NCBI GenBank assembly: GCA_008477525.1
Contig: SPDT01000015.1
Location: forward strand, 1 to 64,000
DNA from: Hypomyces perniciosus
Lineage: Eukaryota > Ascomycota > Sordariomycetes > Hypocreales > Hypocreaceae
Length of the DNA: 64,000 nucleotides
Reading direction: 5' to 3'
This document shows, in pieces, positions 24,701-39,100 of this stretch. A program made the translations under genes and the position numbers. Positions within the stretch are counted from its first letter, which is position 1; each line of letters begins with the position of its first letter. Under the pieces are notes generated by a model. The model was not told the DNA's origin and did no database searches. It worked only from the letters and a program-made list of their open reading frames with translations.

Positions 24701-27700
24701 TTTAACATTTAAATATTAAAGGCTACTTTAAAATAGTTAATCTTTAAAAAAACCAGTATATAAACAGGAACTTTAGGCAATGTTTTTATAAACGATTTAC
24801 CCCTTTTTACTAAAAGGGATAAAGCAGAAAAATAGCTTTATATATTAAAGGTATATAATCTAATAAAAAAGGAAAGCCTATGAAAGCTAAAAGCAGACTA
24901 GTATATAAAAGACTCATTTACTTTTACTTTTATAATAAAAGAGTAAACCTTTAAGGAGATGCTAGCTAATAATCCCTTAAGCGGCAAAGCAGTAATTAAT
25001 ACTTACAGGAATTTAAAGCTTTAAAGGAAATAACCTGCGGAAAAGGCTAATAAATATCTCTTAATATATAAAATTAAAACGCGCACTTTAAGCACTACTT
25101 TTAAAAATAATAAGCCTAGTATATATTTAATAATTACTAAGCTTTTTAGTTTAATATTATATTAACTGCTGCTTAATTAATAAAAGCTAATAAATAATAG
25201 TTTAAAAAGCGCAGAAATAGTATTTATTGTTTTTAATATAGTAAGAGACTATAATCTTTTTCCTATAAAAGTATAGCTTTTAATAAATTAACTATTTACT
25301 AAAAGGATTTAGCGAAACTATTAAAAGACTAAAAGGAGCTTATAAAATACCTATTTAAAGATAAATTTAAGGAAACTGCGCGCAATAAAATTAAGTTTTT
25401 GTATATAAAACGAACCTAATAAAAGATATTATACTTAAAAGCAATAATAAAGCTATTATTAATATATTAAGTTTTTATTTATAAGTTTAATTAAAATAAA
25501 AATCTAGAATATTATAAAGTTTATTTTATAGTCTATAAAGATTTATAAAAGCACTTTATTATAAAAAGTATATATATAGCTATATTAATAGCATGTTTAT
25601 TCTATATATTTAGTGCTTTTACAGTAAAATTTAACTTTAAGTTAAAGTAATATAATATTAAAAACACTATTTTTTAATACTTTAAAGGATAAGAATTTAA
25701 AATTAATTATATATAAACTTATTAAAGGTTTTAAGTAATTAAATATCTATTTAAAGTTTATTAAAGCTTTATATATACTAAAGGATTTATTAAAGCTATA
25801 ATTAAATAAACTATCTTTAAATTTAGAGCAATAAAAGTTAATTTTAAGCTTTTAAAAGCTTTATCTTTTTTATAATAAAGCTTAAAAGTTTTTTATTGTA
25901 TTTTATATAAATAATATATGATTATATATTGTTATAATAATAAAGCTTTTTATATTAAACTACTAAATACTTTAAAAGTAAAGTATAAACTTTATAGTAA
26001 AAGAGATATATAATAATATTAAAAAATTAAGATTACTAATAATTATATAAAGTATAAAATATATTTTTCCTATAAAATTTATTTTAAAAAACTTATAAAA
26101 TAATTTAGGCTTAATAAAAAAAATATAGTTTCTTATAATTTTAATACCCATTATAAAGCTTTAGAAATATATATTATAAGCTTTGAAAGTAATTATTAAA
26201 ATATATTAAAAGAAAGTAAGATTAATGCTTTATATAGCTATTATAATAAAGCCTAATATAACTTATAGTACTTTAACTTTATTACAGTTTTAAGTTAACG
26301 TTAATAAAAAGTACTTTAAAGCAGTTAAATAGCTAATTGACTATTTTTATATATAATATCTCTTAACTTTTTAATATAAGGGGTAAAAAGAATATAAATT
26401 TTAATTACTTGAAATAATACTTTTTGATTAATAATATAAATACTTAAAGATTATTTTAAAGGTATTTTATAATACTTTTTTTAAGCTTTATTTTATAAAA
26501 TATAATATATTAAAGTATTATTAATATATTTATTATAAAGGCTAAGCTATTTACTTTTAGTTAAAAAAAAAGGCTATAAGTTTATATTGCCTTTATTTGA
26601 AAATTAAATTTAAATTTAATATTAATTAAAATATTAATTATAATAATTAATTAACTATATACGTTATAATTAAACAAAGTATATAAATTAATATTTCCTT
26701 ATATTATATTAATATAAAATATATAGCTTTCACAGGAATATTTAAAAGTATTACTTATAACTTTTTATTTTTTTATTAACTTTATACTTATTAATAGGCT
26801 TATAAAAACTTTATTATAATAATACTTTAAATACTTTAAAGTAATATTAAATTTAATAAATATATCGTTATTAAACTAAAATATATAAAAATATAAAAAA
26901 CTAGTTAATTTTAACTTATAAACTGTTTATTATAAAGGGTATATTTTATTACTGTAATAATTACTTTTTAAAAGCTTTTTAGCCTTTATACGCTTATATA
27001 TAGAAAGTATTATAATTATTACTATATAAAGCAATAGTTTCTTTAAAGTATATTAAATCTTTTTCTTTTAATAAATTAAATTAAAAATATAATGCTTTTT
27101 ATATTCAATTAATATTTAATTATATAAGTTTATAAATATATGAAAGAAAAATAATATATTTATTGAATTATTATCTTTATTTATCCCTTAAACCAAGTAA
27201 TACATAATTAATATAAATATTAAATAATTATTAAGTATACAATTAAATAAAATAATATAAGTAAGTTAAAAAAGAGTTTATTAAAAAATATATTAATCAT
27301 TACAATTAAAGTAAATAATATATTATTAAAAGTAGGTAATAAAAATATATTAAAAAAAGTCTTTTTTACTAGTAATTATTAACTTTAAATAACTTTTATA
27401 AAAAGGGATAATAATATAGTAGTAAAGGCAGTAATAGTAATAAAAATAAAAGTAAAGGCAGCTATAAGAGTAGTTATAGTAAAAGTAATTATAGGAGTAA
27501 CTAGTAAAGCAGTAATAGTAGTAATAAAAGTAAACGCTAAAGCAGCAATAGTATAGTATATATTAAAAGCTATATAGGTAAAAGCTATAGTAAATGTAGG
27601 ATAGATAAGGTTAAGGTTAATAGGGGTTAGATTAGCTGGCGTAGGCATAAAAGTAAAAGCTGGAGTAAGAGCTAGTGCAGGAGTAGTAATAGGTATAGCT

Positions 27701-28206
27701 GTTTAAAGACAATTAACGCTATAATAAGCTACCTTTAAGGGGCAACTACAACTATACTTTATTAATAAAATATTCTTTTTTTATAATATTGCTATTAGCG
27801 AATAAATATATAGTATAAAGGGAATTAGTTGGAAGTATAATATTTATAATAAAGGCTATATAACTGTTAATATTATTATTAATATTAATAATAATATTAA
27901 TAATTAAAGACAAAGAGTAAAGAATAAAGCTAAAGGCAGTTAATATACCTATTTTCAGCTATTTAAAATTAATTTACTTATTTAAAAAGCTTTATTATTT
28001 AATTTCCTATTATTATAGATTAATAATAGCTATAGTGCTTATATTCCTTTTACCTCTATAATAGACTATTAATATATATTCATAATAAAGAGCTTTTAAT
28101 TAAGTAAGAAAGGCTTTAAAAGTATAGCCAGTTAGTTATAATACTATAGATAGATTAGGATAGCAGTTAACAAGGCATTAGGAATAGCTTTATTAACTAA
28201 GGGGTA

Positions 28207-28470
28207 TATTGGGTTAAGTAGCCTAAGGCTTTACTGCTTATTAGCGCTAGGGAGCTTTTATTTGCTATATAAGCAGATATAAATTAATATATATATTGCG
28301 TAAGCGATATATTAGACTATATAAGCGCTTATAAAGCGCCTATATACAGCTTCTTCTTTATATTAGCTATATATATATAGCGAGGCTACTATAATATATT
28401 CTCTTTTATTGAATTAAGTTTTATTTCCTATCTCCTTATACTCTATATAGCTGTACCGCGCTCTGTTATA
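28207..28470 (+). repeat. CopA-2 3' LTR
   Basis: This LTR is 264 bp. It begins TATTGGGTTAAGTAG and ends CGCGCTCTGTTATA. It is two bases shorter than the 5' LTR because of one TA unit in the TATATA run. A polypurine block (AAGGGGTA) stands before it and TTATT follows. Confidence 0.9.
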
Positions 28471-29550
28471 TTATTTAAATACTATAATAGGTTATAGGCT
28501 ATATTTAAATCCTCTTTATATAGGGTTTAAAATTATTTTATAAACTATTAGATTAAAAAGCTAATATTTAGTTAAATCTATATTATTAAATAAATAATAC
28601 TTTTAATATTAATTTAAAAAAGTTTAGTATTAACTTTATTTAATTTAATTATAGTTTTATTAGTTAAAAGTAAAGGCTATAGGGGTAATTAAATAAACGT
28701 TAAGTCTTAAAGGTTAACAGACTTTATAGCTTTAATAATATACTATTTTTAAAAAAGTTAAAAAGGCCTTTTCTTTTATCTTTAACTATTTAAACTATTA
28801 AAAGAAAAAGGTAAAGCATTTATTTTTTATAGTATAGAGTTTATTAAAAGTTAACTTTAACTAAGGTATAGCGTTTTGATTTAATTTAATAAAAACAAAG
28901 TTATTTATATTAATAATAATAAAAATACTATTATTAAAATTATAGAAAATAAAAGAGTAAAAAATGAAAATATTATATTTTAATTTATTTCTTAAAGCTT
29001 ATAAAGCCGATTACTATTTTTGAAAGGATTATTTAAGGTTATAAAAACCTTTCTATAATTCAATAACTTAATTTAAATTAAGGTTATAACCTACCTTCTT
29101 AAAAAAAAATTTAATCTTAAAGGAAACTTAATTAGTATAGTCTTTAAACCTTTTAAGGAAGTTAAAGAAAATAGTTTCGTTAACTATCCTTTTACAGAAT
29201 ATATTAATAAAGTTAATTTATTTAATTTCCTAGTGATAGATAATAGTTAATATAAAAAGAAGCTGTTAAATAAAAGGAATAGCTATTAAAGTAAATATTT
29301 AATTAACATTTTTTCCTTTTAATTACTAGAAGCCTTTAATAACTAGCCTAAATTTAAATTTAATTATTTTATTATTTTAATCTTTTTTAATCCTTAAAGC
29401 TAATTAATTGATAATAGGATTTCTGCCTTTAAAAAGGCTGTTATATTTAATAACAGTAAAAGTATCTTATGTAATTAATTTATTAAATTTATTATAAATC
29501 GCTTTTAGCTTTTTAATTTTATTAAAACTATAAAGTATTTACTTAAGTAT
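28471..29550 (-). pseudogene. CopC reverse transcriptase remnant
   Basis: On the - strand from 29550 down, a Copia RT is readable through RIP stops. In order there are FKFRLVIKGF (family K-x-K-ARLVAKGF), FTLIAIPF (FAPVA), a block with INFINIF (the D-V-AFL region), GFYNLK-stop-S (YGLKQ) and the active site at 28911-28900. That site reads Asn-Ile-Asn-Asn in IINININNFVFIK, where the family has YIDD or YVDD. The RT begins upstream in the piece right of CopA-5 and its C-terminal end joins the RNase H piece left of CopA-2. It is dead. Confidence 0.75.
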
Positions 29551-29814
29551 TATAATAGAGCGCAGTATAGCTATATAAGGTATAGAGAGATAGGAAAAAA
29601 AACTTGATTCTATAAAAGAGAATATATTATAGTGGCCTCGCTATATATATATATAGCTAATATAAAGAAGAAGCTGTATATATATACTGTAAGCGTTTAT
29701 ACAGTCTAATATATCGCTTATACAATATATATACCAGCTTATATCTACTTTATAAGCAAATAAAAGCTCTTTAGCGCTAATAAGCAGTAAAGCCCTAACC
29801 TATTTAACCTAATA
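29551..29814 (-). repeat. CopA-5 3' LTR
   Basis: This is a reverse-oriented CopA LTR of 264 bp. Its plus-strand left end is TATAATAGAGCGCAG and its right end TTTAACCTAATA. The five bases before it, AGTAT (29546-29550), equal the five bases after the LTR at 47893-48156. That pairing identifies these two LTRs as the ends of one element, CopA-5. Confidence 0.85.
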
Positions 29815-29886
29815 CACCGCCTAGTTAATAAAGCTATTCCTAGTACTTACTTAACTGCTATTTTAATTTATTAATAATATTATAAT
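29815..29886 (-). other. CopA-5 internal 3' end with polypurine tract
   Basis: These 72 bases are the reverse complement of the last internal bases of CopA (compare 13960-14027): the decayed polypurine tract, then GCCTAGTTAATAAAGC and onward. They stop at 29886, where CopA-3 begins. Confidence 0.75.
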
Positions 29887-30164
29887 TGTTAGGTTAAGTA
29901 GGCCGGGGCCCTACCGCTTGTCAGCGCTAGGGCCAGCGCTGGGGAGCTCTTATCTGCTATATAAACAGATACAAGCTAACACACATATCGCATAAGCAAT
30001 ATATCAGACTATATAGGCGCTTATAAAGCGCCTGTATACAGCTTCTCCTTTATATTAGCTATATATATATATAATAAAGCTATTATAGTATATTTTCTTT
30101 TATAGAATTAAGCTTTATTTCTTATCTTTTTATATTTTATATAGCTATACTGCGCTCTGCTATA
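29887..30164 (+). repeat. CopA-3 5' LTR with internal duplication
   Basis: The LTR is 278 bp, 12 longer than the family norm. The extra length is a short duplication: the sequence around AGCGCTAGGG at 29924-29933 is repeated as AGCGCTGGGG at 29936-29945. It begins TGTTAGGTTAAGTAGG and ends CGCTCTGCTATA, followed by the primer site GTTATAAGCTTGAA. The five bases before it are ATAAT. Confidence 0.85.
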
Positions 30165-33100
30165 GTTATAAGCTTGAATAATAACTATTAAAGTTACTAA
30201 AAACTTTTATTTTAATATTATATCTCTCTTTATACCCTTTACTTTAACCTTTAAGCTGCTAATACTATCTTTTATAATAAATAGTATAAAGGATATTGCT
30301 TTTATAAAGCTAAAATTAATAGTTTAATAGATTAAATAGATTACTATTCTTATTAATTATATAACTACTATTAAAGTATAAAATAAAATTAATTTAAATC
30401 TCTTTAATTCACTAAATAATCGTTTCTTTATTTTTAAATTATTTACTTTAATAAAAGTAAAAACAAACTGCAGTTAAAATATTTAATTTTAACCCCTTTT
30501 TAGTAAATATCTTTATTTACTATAATAATATACTTTATAAGTATTAATTCTTTATTGCTAATAATAATAAAAAAAGAAGGTTAAAGTTTTTATTTTAAAC
30601 TAAATTTAAAAGATAGTTAACTTTAGTATTTATACTTTAATCCTAATAAACCTTTAAGCTGCAGCTTTAGCCTTTACTGCTATTAAAGTAGCCTATAATA
30701 ATAATAAAGATTTTAAGATAAAGTTTACTATTTGCTAAATTATTAAAAAGCTTAAAGATTAATTAGTTTTTTGTAAACATATAAGATATAAAAAAATATA
30801 TTTATCCTATTAATATATACTATATAAAGTAAAATATAGGAATATTAGGCTAAAAGAATAGTATCTTTATTAAGCGTATATTTATATAAGCGCAATAAAG
30901 TATAAGCTTTTTAAAGTTATAGGAATAGCTTTTTAAATACCTTTTTTTAAAGCTATTAAAGTATACTTTACTTTAAACTTTACTGCCTACTATTTATGTT
31001 ATATAAATAGCTTAATTAAAAGCAGTAAAATAAAAAATATCTTGTCTTTTAAGTAACTTAACAGGCTATTTTTAAATAATATAATGAATATAAAGAATTA
31101 TATTTATAGCTTTTATATCATATTTAATAACTGCTTAAATAATATATTAAATAATAGTAATATATACTTAAAGCCTTTTATTAATAAAGAGTGCCTTTAT
31201 AAACTTAAAAAGTATATATAGCCTGTAAATAACTGCAGTAAAATATATATTATATTTACGAGAAAGCTTAATAAAAAAGCGAAATATACTTTTATATTTA
31301 AATAAACTGCAGAGATTTATACGCGCCTATAAAAAGATAAATAGCAGGTTACCTATAAAAAGCTTAATAAAAGGGGTATTAACTTTACTGCCTTAATATA
31401 CAAAGGAATAGCTTTAACTATTATAGCTATTTTAATTTCCCTAGACTTAATTAATAAAGAAAACATAAGCTTTACAGTATATTTAATAAATATATTAATA
31501 TATATTAATATATAAAATACACTTTACTCCCTCTTTTAAAATAGATTTTTTAATATATATAGTATTATTTATTTTATAAATAATAGGAATTATTTTATTC
31601 CCTGCTCCTTTATCTTAAATATAAAAAAGGATTATATTAAAGTAAAAAGAGTTAGTTACTTTATAATTAAAAACGGATATTATTTATTAATGGATACTCT
31701 TTATAATCTATATTACAAAAAGGCGCGCTTTATTAAATCGATAGATATAGCTGTAGTTAAAGGATTCTATATTAATATTATATCTTTATTAAAGCTTTAG
31801 AAAGCAGGGATTTGGCTAATAGGATATAATAATATACTTTACATTAATACAGCCAATTTAAATACTATTATAAAGAAAGTAAAGTATAAGTATAATCTTT
31901 TATTTCTTTTAATATAAACCTTTATTGCTTTATATTGCCTTTATCTCTAAGTGTACTATATAAAGCAGTTTAATAGCTGTTTTTATACTCTTTAACGTAA
32001 ACTATAGCATTTATATAGCATTAAAAAGCAAAAACAAGTTAATATATAATCCTTTAATACTATAATATAACTTAAAATAGGTTGAATATTTATAATTAAA
32101 ATATTTAAGCTTAAAAGCGCTTAAAGCGCTTATAAGAAATATAAGGAATATATATATTAAAAGAATTATATATATAAATTATAAGGCGTATACGTTTATA
32201 AATATAAAATAAGTTATCTCTCGCAAACTATTTAATAGACAAGAGCGAAAACTATTCTTTAAAGTATACTAGGATCTTTAAAACTATTCTTAAGGCTATA
32301 ATAAAAATAACTAACTTTTAGTATTTAAAGAAAAATACACTATATAATGATATATATATCTTTTATTAAATAAAAAATAATTTTTTTAATACTTTATTTA
32401 ACTTTATAAATATAATAAAAATACAATACAATATTTCTATATACTTTTTTAAGCAGGATAATAAAGAAACTATAATTGCAGTTAAAAGCTTATTATACTT
32501 TTAGATCTAGGCTCATATAAATAGTATTATCTTAAAACTTGCCCTTTCCTATATATATAAACTTAACGGCGCTTTAAAATAGGCAGGTTAAGAAATTATA
32601 AACAAATTAATTAAAATACTAAAAGCTATAAATCTTTTAATTAATTTATAGCTAAAAAGTATAAAAGATACAGTATATATTATTAATATAAGTCTTATGC
32701 GCGCTTTTAATATAATATCACTTATTAATAAATTAAAGCAATAGTTCTATAACTTTATACCCCTTCTAATAAAAAGGCTTTCTGTAATTAAATTAAATAA
32801 ATTATTTAATAAAGTTAAAGAAAATAAACTAAAATTTAAACTTTTCTTTATATATATTCCTGTAATACAAAACACCTTTATAAGTAATATAGAAAAAAAA
32901 AGTATAGCTTTAAAGGTAATAAAAATATAGAGTATTAAAAATAGTTTAATAAATACTGTAAATAAACTATTAATATACTTAAAAAGACCTTTTAGTCTTT
33001 AAATATTAAAGGCTACTTTAAAATAGTTAATCTTTATGAATAATACTAGCGCATTAATAAAAACTTTAGGTAATACTTTAGCAAATAACCTACCCCTTTT

Positions 33101-36100
33101 TATAAAAAGGGATATAGTAAAAAAATAGCTTTATATATTAAAGGTATATAACTTAATAAAAGAAAAAAGTCTATTAAAGCTAAAAGCAGATTAATATATA
33201 AAAAGTTTATTTACTTTTATAAAAAAAGAGTAGACCTTTAAAGAAATGCTAGTTAATAATCCTTTAAGCAGCAAAGCAGTAATTAATACTTATAGGAACT
33301 TAAAACTTTAAAGGAAATAAACTATAAAAAAGGCTAATAAATATCTCCTAGTATATAAAATTAAAACGTATAATTTAAGTATTATTTTTAAAGATAATAA
33401 GCCTAATATATATTTAATAATTACTAAGCTTTTTAATTTAATATTATATTCACTATTATTTAATTAATAAAAGTTAATGAATAATAAATTAAAAAGTATA
33501 AAAATAATATTCACTGTTTTTAATATAGTAATAAAGTATAAATCTTTTTTTAAAAAAAGTATAGCTTTTAATAAATTAATTATTTATTAAAGAAAATTTA
33601 ATAAAACTACTAAAAAATTAAAAAAAGCTTGTAAAATATTTATTTAAAGATAAGTTTAAATAAACGATATATAATAAAATTAATATTTTATATATAAAAA
33701 GACTTAATAAAAGATATTATATTTAAAGGCAATAATAAAGCTATTATTAGTATATTAAATTTTTATTTAGAAGTTTAATTAAAATAAAAATCTAAAATAC
33801 TATAAAGTTTATTTTATAGTCTATAAAGATTTATAAAAGCACTTTACTATAAAAAATATATATATAACTATACTAATAGTATATTCTTTTTATATATTTA
33901 TTACTTTTATAATAAAATTTAACTTTAAATTAAAGCAGTATAATATTAAAAATACTTTTCTTAATGCCTTTAAAAATAAAAACTTAAAACTAGTTATATA
34001 TAAGCTCTTTAAGGGTTTTAAGTAGTTAAATATTTATTTAAAGCTCGCGAAAGCTTTATATAGTTTAAAGGATTTACTAAAGCTATAGTTTAATAAATTA
34101 TCTTTAACCTTAAAGTAATAAAAGTTAATTTTAAACTTTAAAAAGCTTTATCTTTTTATAATAAAGTTTAAAAGATCTTTATTATATTTTATATAAACAA
34201 TGTTTTAATTATATATTATTATAATAATAAAGTTTTTTATATTAAACTATTAAATACTTTAAAAGTAAAATATAAACTTTATAGTAAAAGAGATATATAG
34301 TGGTTTTTAAAGATTAAAATTATTTATAACTATATAAAGTATAAAATATACTTTTCCTATAAAATCTATTTTAAGAGAATTATAAAATAATTTAAGTTTA
34401 ATAAAAGAATATAGTTTTTTATAATTTTAATATTTATTATAAAGCTTTAAGAAATATATTATAAAGTTTAAAAGCAACTATTAAAATATATTAAAAGAAG
34501 ATAAAATTAATATTTTATATACCTATTATATTCAGGTTTAATATAGTTTATAGCGCTTTAGCTTTATTATAGTTTCTAATTTACCTTAATAAACAGCACT
34601 TTAAAGCAATTAATTAACTAATCTACTATTTATATATATAATATTTTTTAACTGTTGAATATAAAAGGAAAAAAGAAATATAAGTTTAAATTAATTTAAA
34701 TAATACCCTTTTTATTAATAATATAAATATTTAAAGATTATTTTAAAAGTATTTTATTATACTTTTTTTAAGCTTTATCCTATAAAATACAATATATTAA
34801 AGTATTATTAGTATATTTATAATAGAAGCTAAACTGTTTACTTTTATTTAAATAGTGAAAAAGGCTATAAGTTTATATTGCCTTTTCTAAAAAATGAAAT
34901 TTAAGTCTAGTATTAACTAGAATATTAACTGTGATAATTAATAAACTATATCCCTTATAATTAAAGAAAGTATATAAATTAATACTCGCCTATATTATAT
35001 TAATATATAAAATATATAGCTTTAGTAGGAATACTAGAAAAAACTATTTATAGTTTCCTATTTTTCTAGTAACTTTATTCCTGCTAATAGGCTTATTAAA
35101 GCCTTATTATAATATTATATTAAGTATTTTAAAGTATTGTTAAATTTAATGGATATAAAGTTAGTAAAATAAAATATATAAAAATATAGGAAACCAGTTA
35201 ATTCTAGCCTATAGGCTATATACTATAAAGAGTATATTATATTACTGCAATAACTATTTTGAAAAAGCTTTCTAGCCTTTACGCGCCTATATATAAAAGG
35301 CATTATTATTATTATTACTATTACTTAAAGCAGTAGGCTCTTTAAAGTAAATTAAATTCTCCTCCTTTAATATTTTATATTACAAGTATAATACTGTTTT
35401 ATATTAAATTACTCTTTAATTATATAAATTTATAAATATATAAAGAAAAGAAAGTATATCTATTCAATCATCTTATTTATTTATAGCTTAAAAAAGTTAA
35501 TATATAATTAATATAAATATTATATAACTATAAAGTATATAATTAAATATAGTAATATAAGTAAATTAAAAAGGAGTTTACTAAAAGGTATATTAATAAT
35601 TACCATTAAAGTAAGCAGTATACTACTAAAAGCAGGCAATAAAAATATATTAAAAGAAGTTTCTTTTGCTGGTGATTACCGACTTTAAGTAACCTTTATA
35701 AAAAGGGGATAATAGTATAGCAGTAGTAAAGGTAAAAGTAATAGCAGTAATAAAGGTAAAAGTAAGGATAGCTGCAGGAGTAGTTATTAAAGTAGTAGCA
35801 GTAGTAATAAAGGTAGGTGCTAAAATAAAAGTAATAGCTGCCTTAACAGTAAAGTATACATTATAAGCAGCTATAATAGCAGTAATATAGCACGCGTTAA
35901 AAGCAGTAAAAGCTATAGTATCCTTTAACTAAACAGGACTAGCTAGTATAGGAGTAAAAGCTAAAGTAAAAGCAGTAATAAGCGTAGCTGCTTAGTTAGC
36001 TAAATAATTAATACTATAATAAACTACCTTTAGAGGGCGACTATAACTATATTTTATTAATAAAGTATTCTTTTTCTGCGATTTTACTATTAATTAATAA

Positions 36101-36190
36101 ATATATAGTATAAAGGGAATTAATTAAAAATATAATATTTACAGTAAAAGCTATACTACTATTACTATTAATATTAATATTATTATTAAT
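29887..36190 (+). mobile_element. CopA-3, Copia element lacking its 3' end
   Basis: This + strand CopA copy runs from its 5' LTR (29887-30164) through gag, protease, integrase, RT and RNase H to the Ala-rich tail. It then runs into CopA-4 tail to tail near 36190. The RT site at 34190-34201 reads Tyr-Ile-Asn-Asn. Compared with CopA-1 it lacks about 270 bp at 32780 (equivalent to 9975-10240), in the region between integrase and RT. The last 200 or so internal bases, the polypurine tract and its attached 3' LTR are missing. The LTR end at 42720-42789 may be what remains of that LTR or of a sister copy. Confidence 0.85.
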
Positions 36191-39100
36191 GTTAATAATA
36201 TTAATAGTAATATAGCCCCTACTATAAATATTACGCTTTTAATTAATTCCTTTTACACTGCGTGTTTATTAGCTAATAGTAAAATCGCAAAAGAAGAATA
36301 CTTTATTAGTAAAGCGTAGTTATAGTTGCCCCTTAAAGGTAGCTTATCGCGGCGTTAATTGCTCGGCTGGCTAAGCGGCTACGCCTATTACTACTCTTGC
36401 GCCTACTCCTGCGCCAGCTCCTACTCCTGCGCCAGCTAGTCCCGGCCAGTCTAGGTATACTGCGGCTATTACTGCTCTTAACGTGCGCTTAGCTACTGTT
36501 TATAAAGCACGCTTCGCTATTAAGGCAGCTTTATCCTTATTTTTATCAGCTCCTCCTCCTACTACTACTATCCTAGCCCCTGCCTTTATTACTGCTGCTG
36601 CTACTCCTTTTACTACTCCTATTACTGCCCCTGCTACTATACTATTATCCCCTCTTTATAAAGGTTATCTAAAGTCAGCAATCGCTAGTAAAAAAGACTT
36701 CTTTTAATATATTTCTATCGCTTACTTTTAACAGTATACTATTTATTTTAATAGTAATTATTAATATACCCTTTAATAAACTCCTCTTTAACTTGCCTAT
36801 ATTACTTTATTTAATTATATACTTTATAGTTATTTAATATTTATATTAATTATATACTAGCTCTTTTAAGTTATAAATAAAGAGGATAATTAAGTAAATA
36901 TATTTTCTTTTTTTTATATACTTATAACCTTATATAATTAAATAGTAACCTAGTATAAAAAGGCATTATACCTTTAATTTAACCTATTAAAGGAGGAGAA
37001 TTTAATTTACTTTAAAAAGGCTATTACTTTAAGCAGCAGTAATAATAATAATAATGCCTTTTATATATAGGCGCGTAAGGGCTAGAAAGCTTTTAGAGAA
37101 TAGTTATTGCGGTAATAGGATATACTTTTATAGCTGGCCGCCTATAGGCTAGAATTAACTAGTTTCCTGTATTTTTATATATTTTATTCTAATAACTATA
37201 TATCTGCTAAGTTTAATAGTACTTTAAAGTGCTTAAAGCGCTATTATAGTAGGGCTTTAGTAAGCCTATTAGTAAATATAAAGTTAATAAAAAGATAGGA
37301 AACTGTAAATGATTTTTTTTAATATTTCTGCTAAAGCTATATATTTTATATATTAATATAATATAGGCAAGTATTAATTTATATACTCTCGTGAATTATA
37401 AAATATATAGTTAATTAATTATTATAATTAATATTTTAATTAGTGTTAAAGTTAAATTTTATTTTTTAAAAAAGGCAATATAAACTTATAGCCTTTTTTA
37501 TTATTTACGTAAAGGCAAGCAGTTTAGCTTTTATTATTAATATATTAATAGTACTTTAATATATTATATTCTATAAAATAAAGCTTAAGAAAAGCATAAT
37601 AAAATACCTTTAAAATAATCTTTAAATATTTATATTATTAGTAAAGGAAGTATTACTTAAAGCAGTTAAGACTTATATTTCTTTTTTCCCTTTATATTAA
37701 AGAGCTAGGAAACGCTATATATATAAATAATAGATTAGCTAGTTTACTACTTTAAAGTGCTTTTTATTAAAGTTAGTTAAAAACTGTAATAAAGCTAAGG
37801 CGCTATAAGCTATATTAGGCTTTATTATAATAGCTATATAAAGTATTAATTTTACTTTCTTTTAATATATTTTAATAGTTACTTTTAAAGTTTATAATAT
37901 ACTTTTCTAAAGCTTTATAATAAATATTAAAATTATAGGAAGCTATATTCCTTTATTAAGCCTAAATGGTTTTATAATTCTTTTAAAATAGGTTTTATAG
38001 GAAAGGTATATTTTATATTTTATATAGTTTTAAGTAATTTTAATCTTTAAGAATTACTGTATATCTTTTTTACTATAAACTTTATATTTCGCTTTTAGAG
38101 TATTTAGTAGTTTAATGTAAAGAGCTTTATTATTATAATAATATATAATTAAGATATTATTTATATAAAATATAATAAAGATCTTTTAAGCTTTATTATA
38201 AAAGAGATAAGGCTTTTTAGAGCTTAAGATTAACTTTTATTGCTTTAAGGTTAAAGATAGTTTATTAAACTATAGCTTTAATAAGTCCTTTAAGCTATAT
38301 AAGGCTTTCGCGAGCTTTAGATAGATATTTAGCTGCTTAAAACCTTTAAGAGTTTATATATAACTAGTTTTAAGTTTTTATCCTTTAAAGCATTAAGAAA
38401 AGTATTCTTAATATTATACTGCTTTAACTTAAGGTTAAATCTTATTGTAAAAGTAATAAGTATATAGAAAGAATATACTGTTAATATAGCTGTATATATA
38501 CTTTCTATAGTAAAGTGCTTTTATAAAGCCCTGCAGACTATAAAGTAAGCTTTATAGTATTTTAGATTTCTATTCTAGTTAAATTTATAAATAAAAACTT
38601 AATATACTAATAGTAACTTTATTATTGCCTTTAAATATAATATCTTTTATTAGGTTCCTTTTATATATAAAGAGTTAATTTTATTATATATAGTTTACTT
38701 AAATTTATTTTTAAGTAAGTGTTTTATAAGCTTTTTCTAGTCTTTTAGCGATTTCGCTAAATCCTTTTAGTAAATAGTTAATTTATTAAAAGTTATACTT
38801 TTCTAAAAGGAAGATTTTTAATTTATTACTGTATTAAAAATAATAAATACTATTTCTGCACGTTTTAATTTATTACTTATTAGCTTTTATTAATTAAGCA
38901 GCAGTTAATATAATATTAAACTAAAAAGCCTAGTAATTATGAAATATATATTAGGCTTATTATCCTTAAAAGCAGTATTTAAGGTATATATTTTAGTCCT
39001 ATATATTAAAAGATATTTATTAGCCTTTTTTACAGGTTATTTCCTTTAGAGTTTTAAGCTTTTATAAGTATTAGCTACTGCTTTGCCGCTTAAAGGATTA

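Larger units (their letters stand above)
21461..28470 (+). mobile_element. CopA-2, complete but dead Ty1/Copia element
   Basis: A 7.0-kb copy of the CopA family with both LTRs (266 and 264 bp) is flanked by the 5-bp duplication TTATT (21456-21460 and 28471-28475). It sits inside CopC, between RT and RNase H, and the CopC frame joins cleanly when it is removed. The element keeps gag, protease, the integrase linker (GFYINI at about 23320), RT and the Ala/Val-rich tail. The RT site at 25904-25915 reads Tyr-Ile-Asn-Asn, so both catalytic Asp residues are gone. It is more heavily mutated than CopA-1 in the coding part, but its 5' LTR is one of the best preserved. Confidence 0.9.

Noticed and set aside
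27385..27648. 87-codon Thr/Ile/Ala-rich frame on the - strand
   Set aside because: It is the backward reading of the CopA-2 Ala/Val-rich tail. Low-complexity DNA stays open in several frames.
28471..29550. A + strand gene, because a long frame with few stops can be read
   Set aside because: The - strand gives a full set of Copia RT motifs in order and joins RNase H and integrase across the flanking insertions. The + strand frame is antisense.
36483..36707. 74-codon Pro/Thr/Ala-rich frame on the + strand
   Set aside because: It is the same backward reading, here on the reverse-oriented CopA-4 tail.
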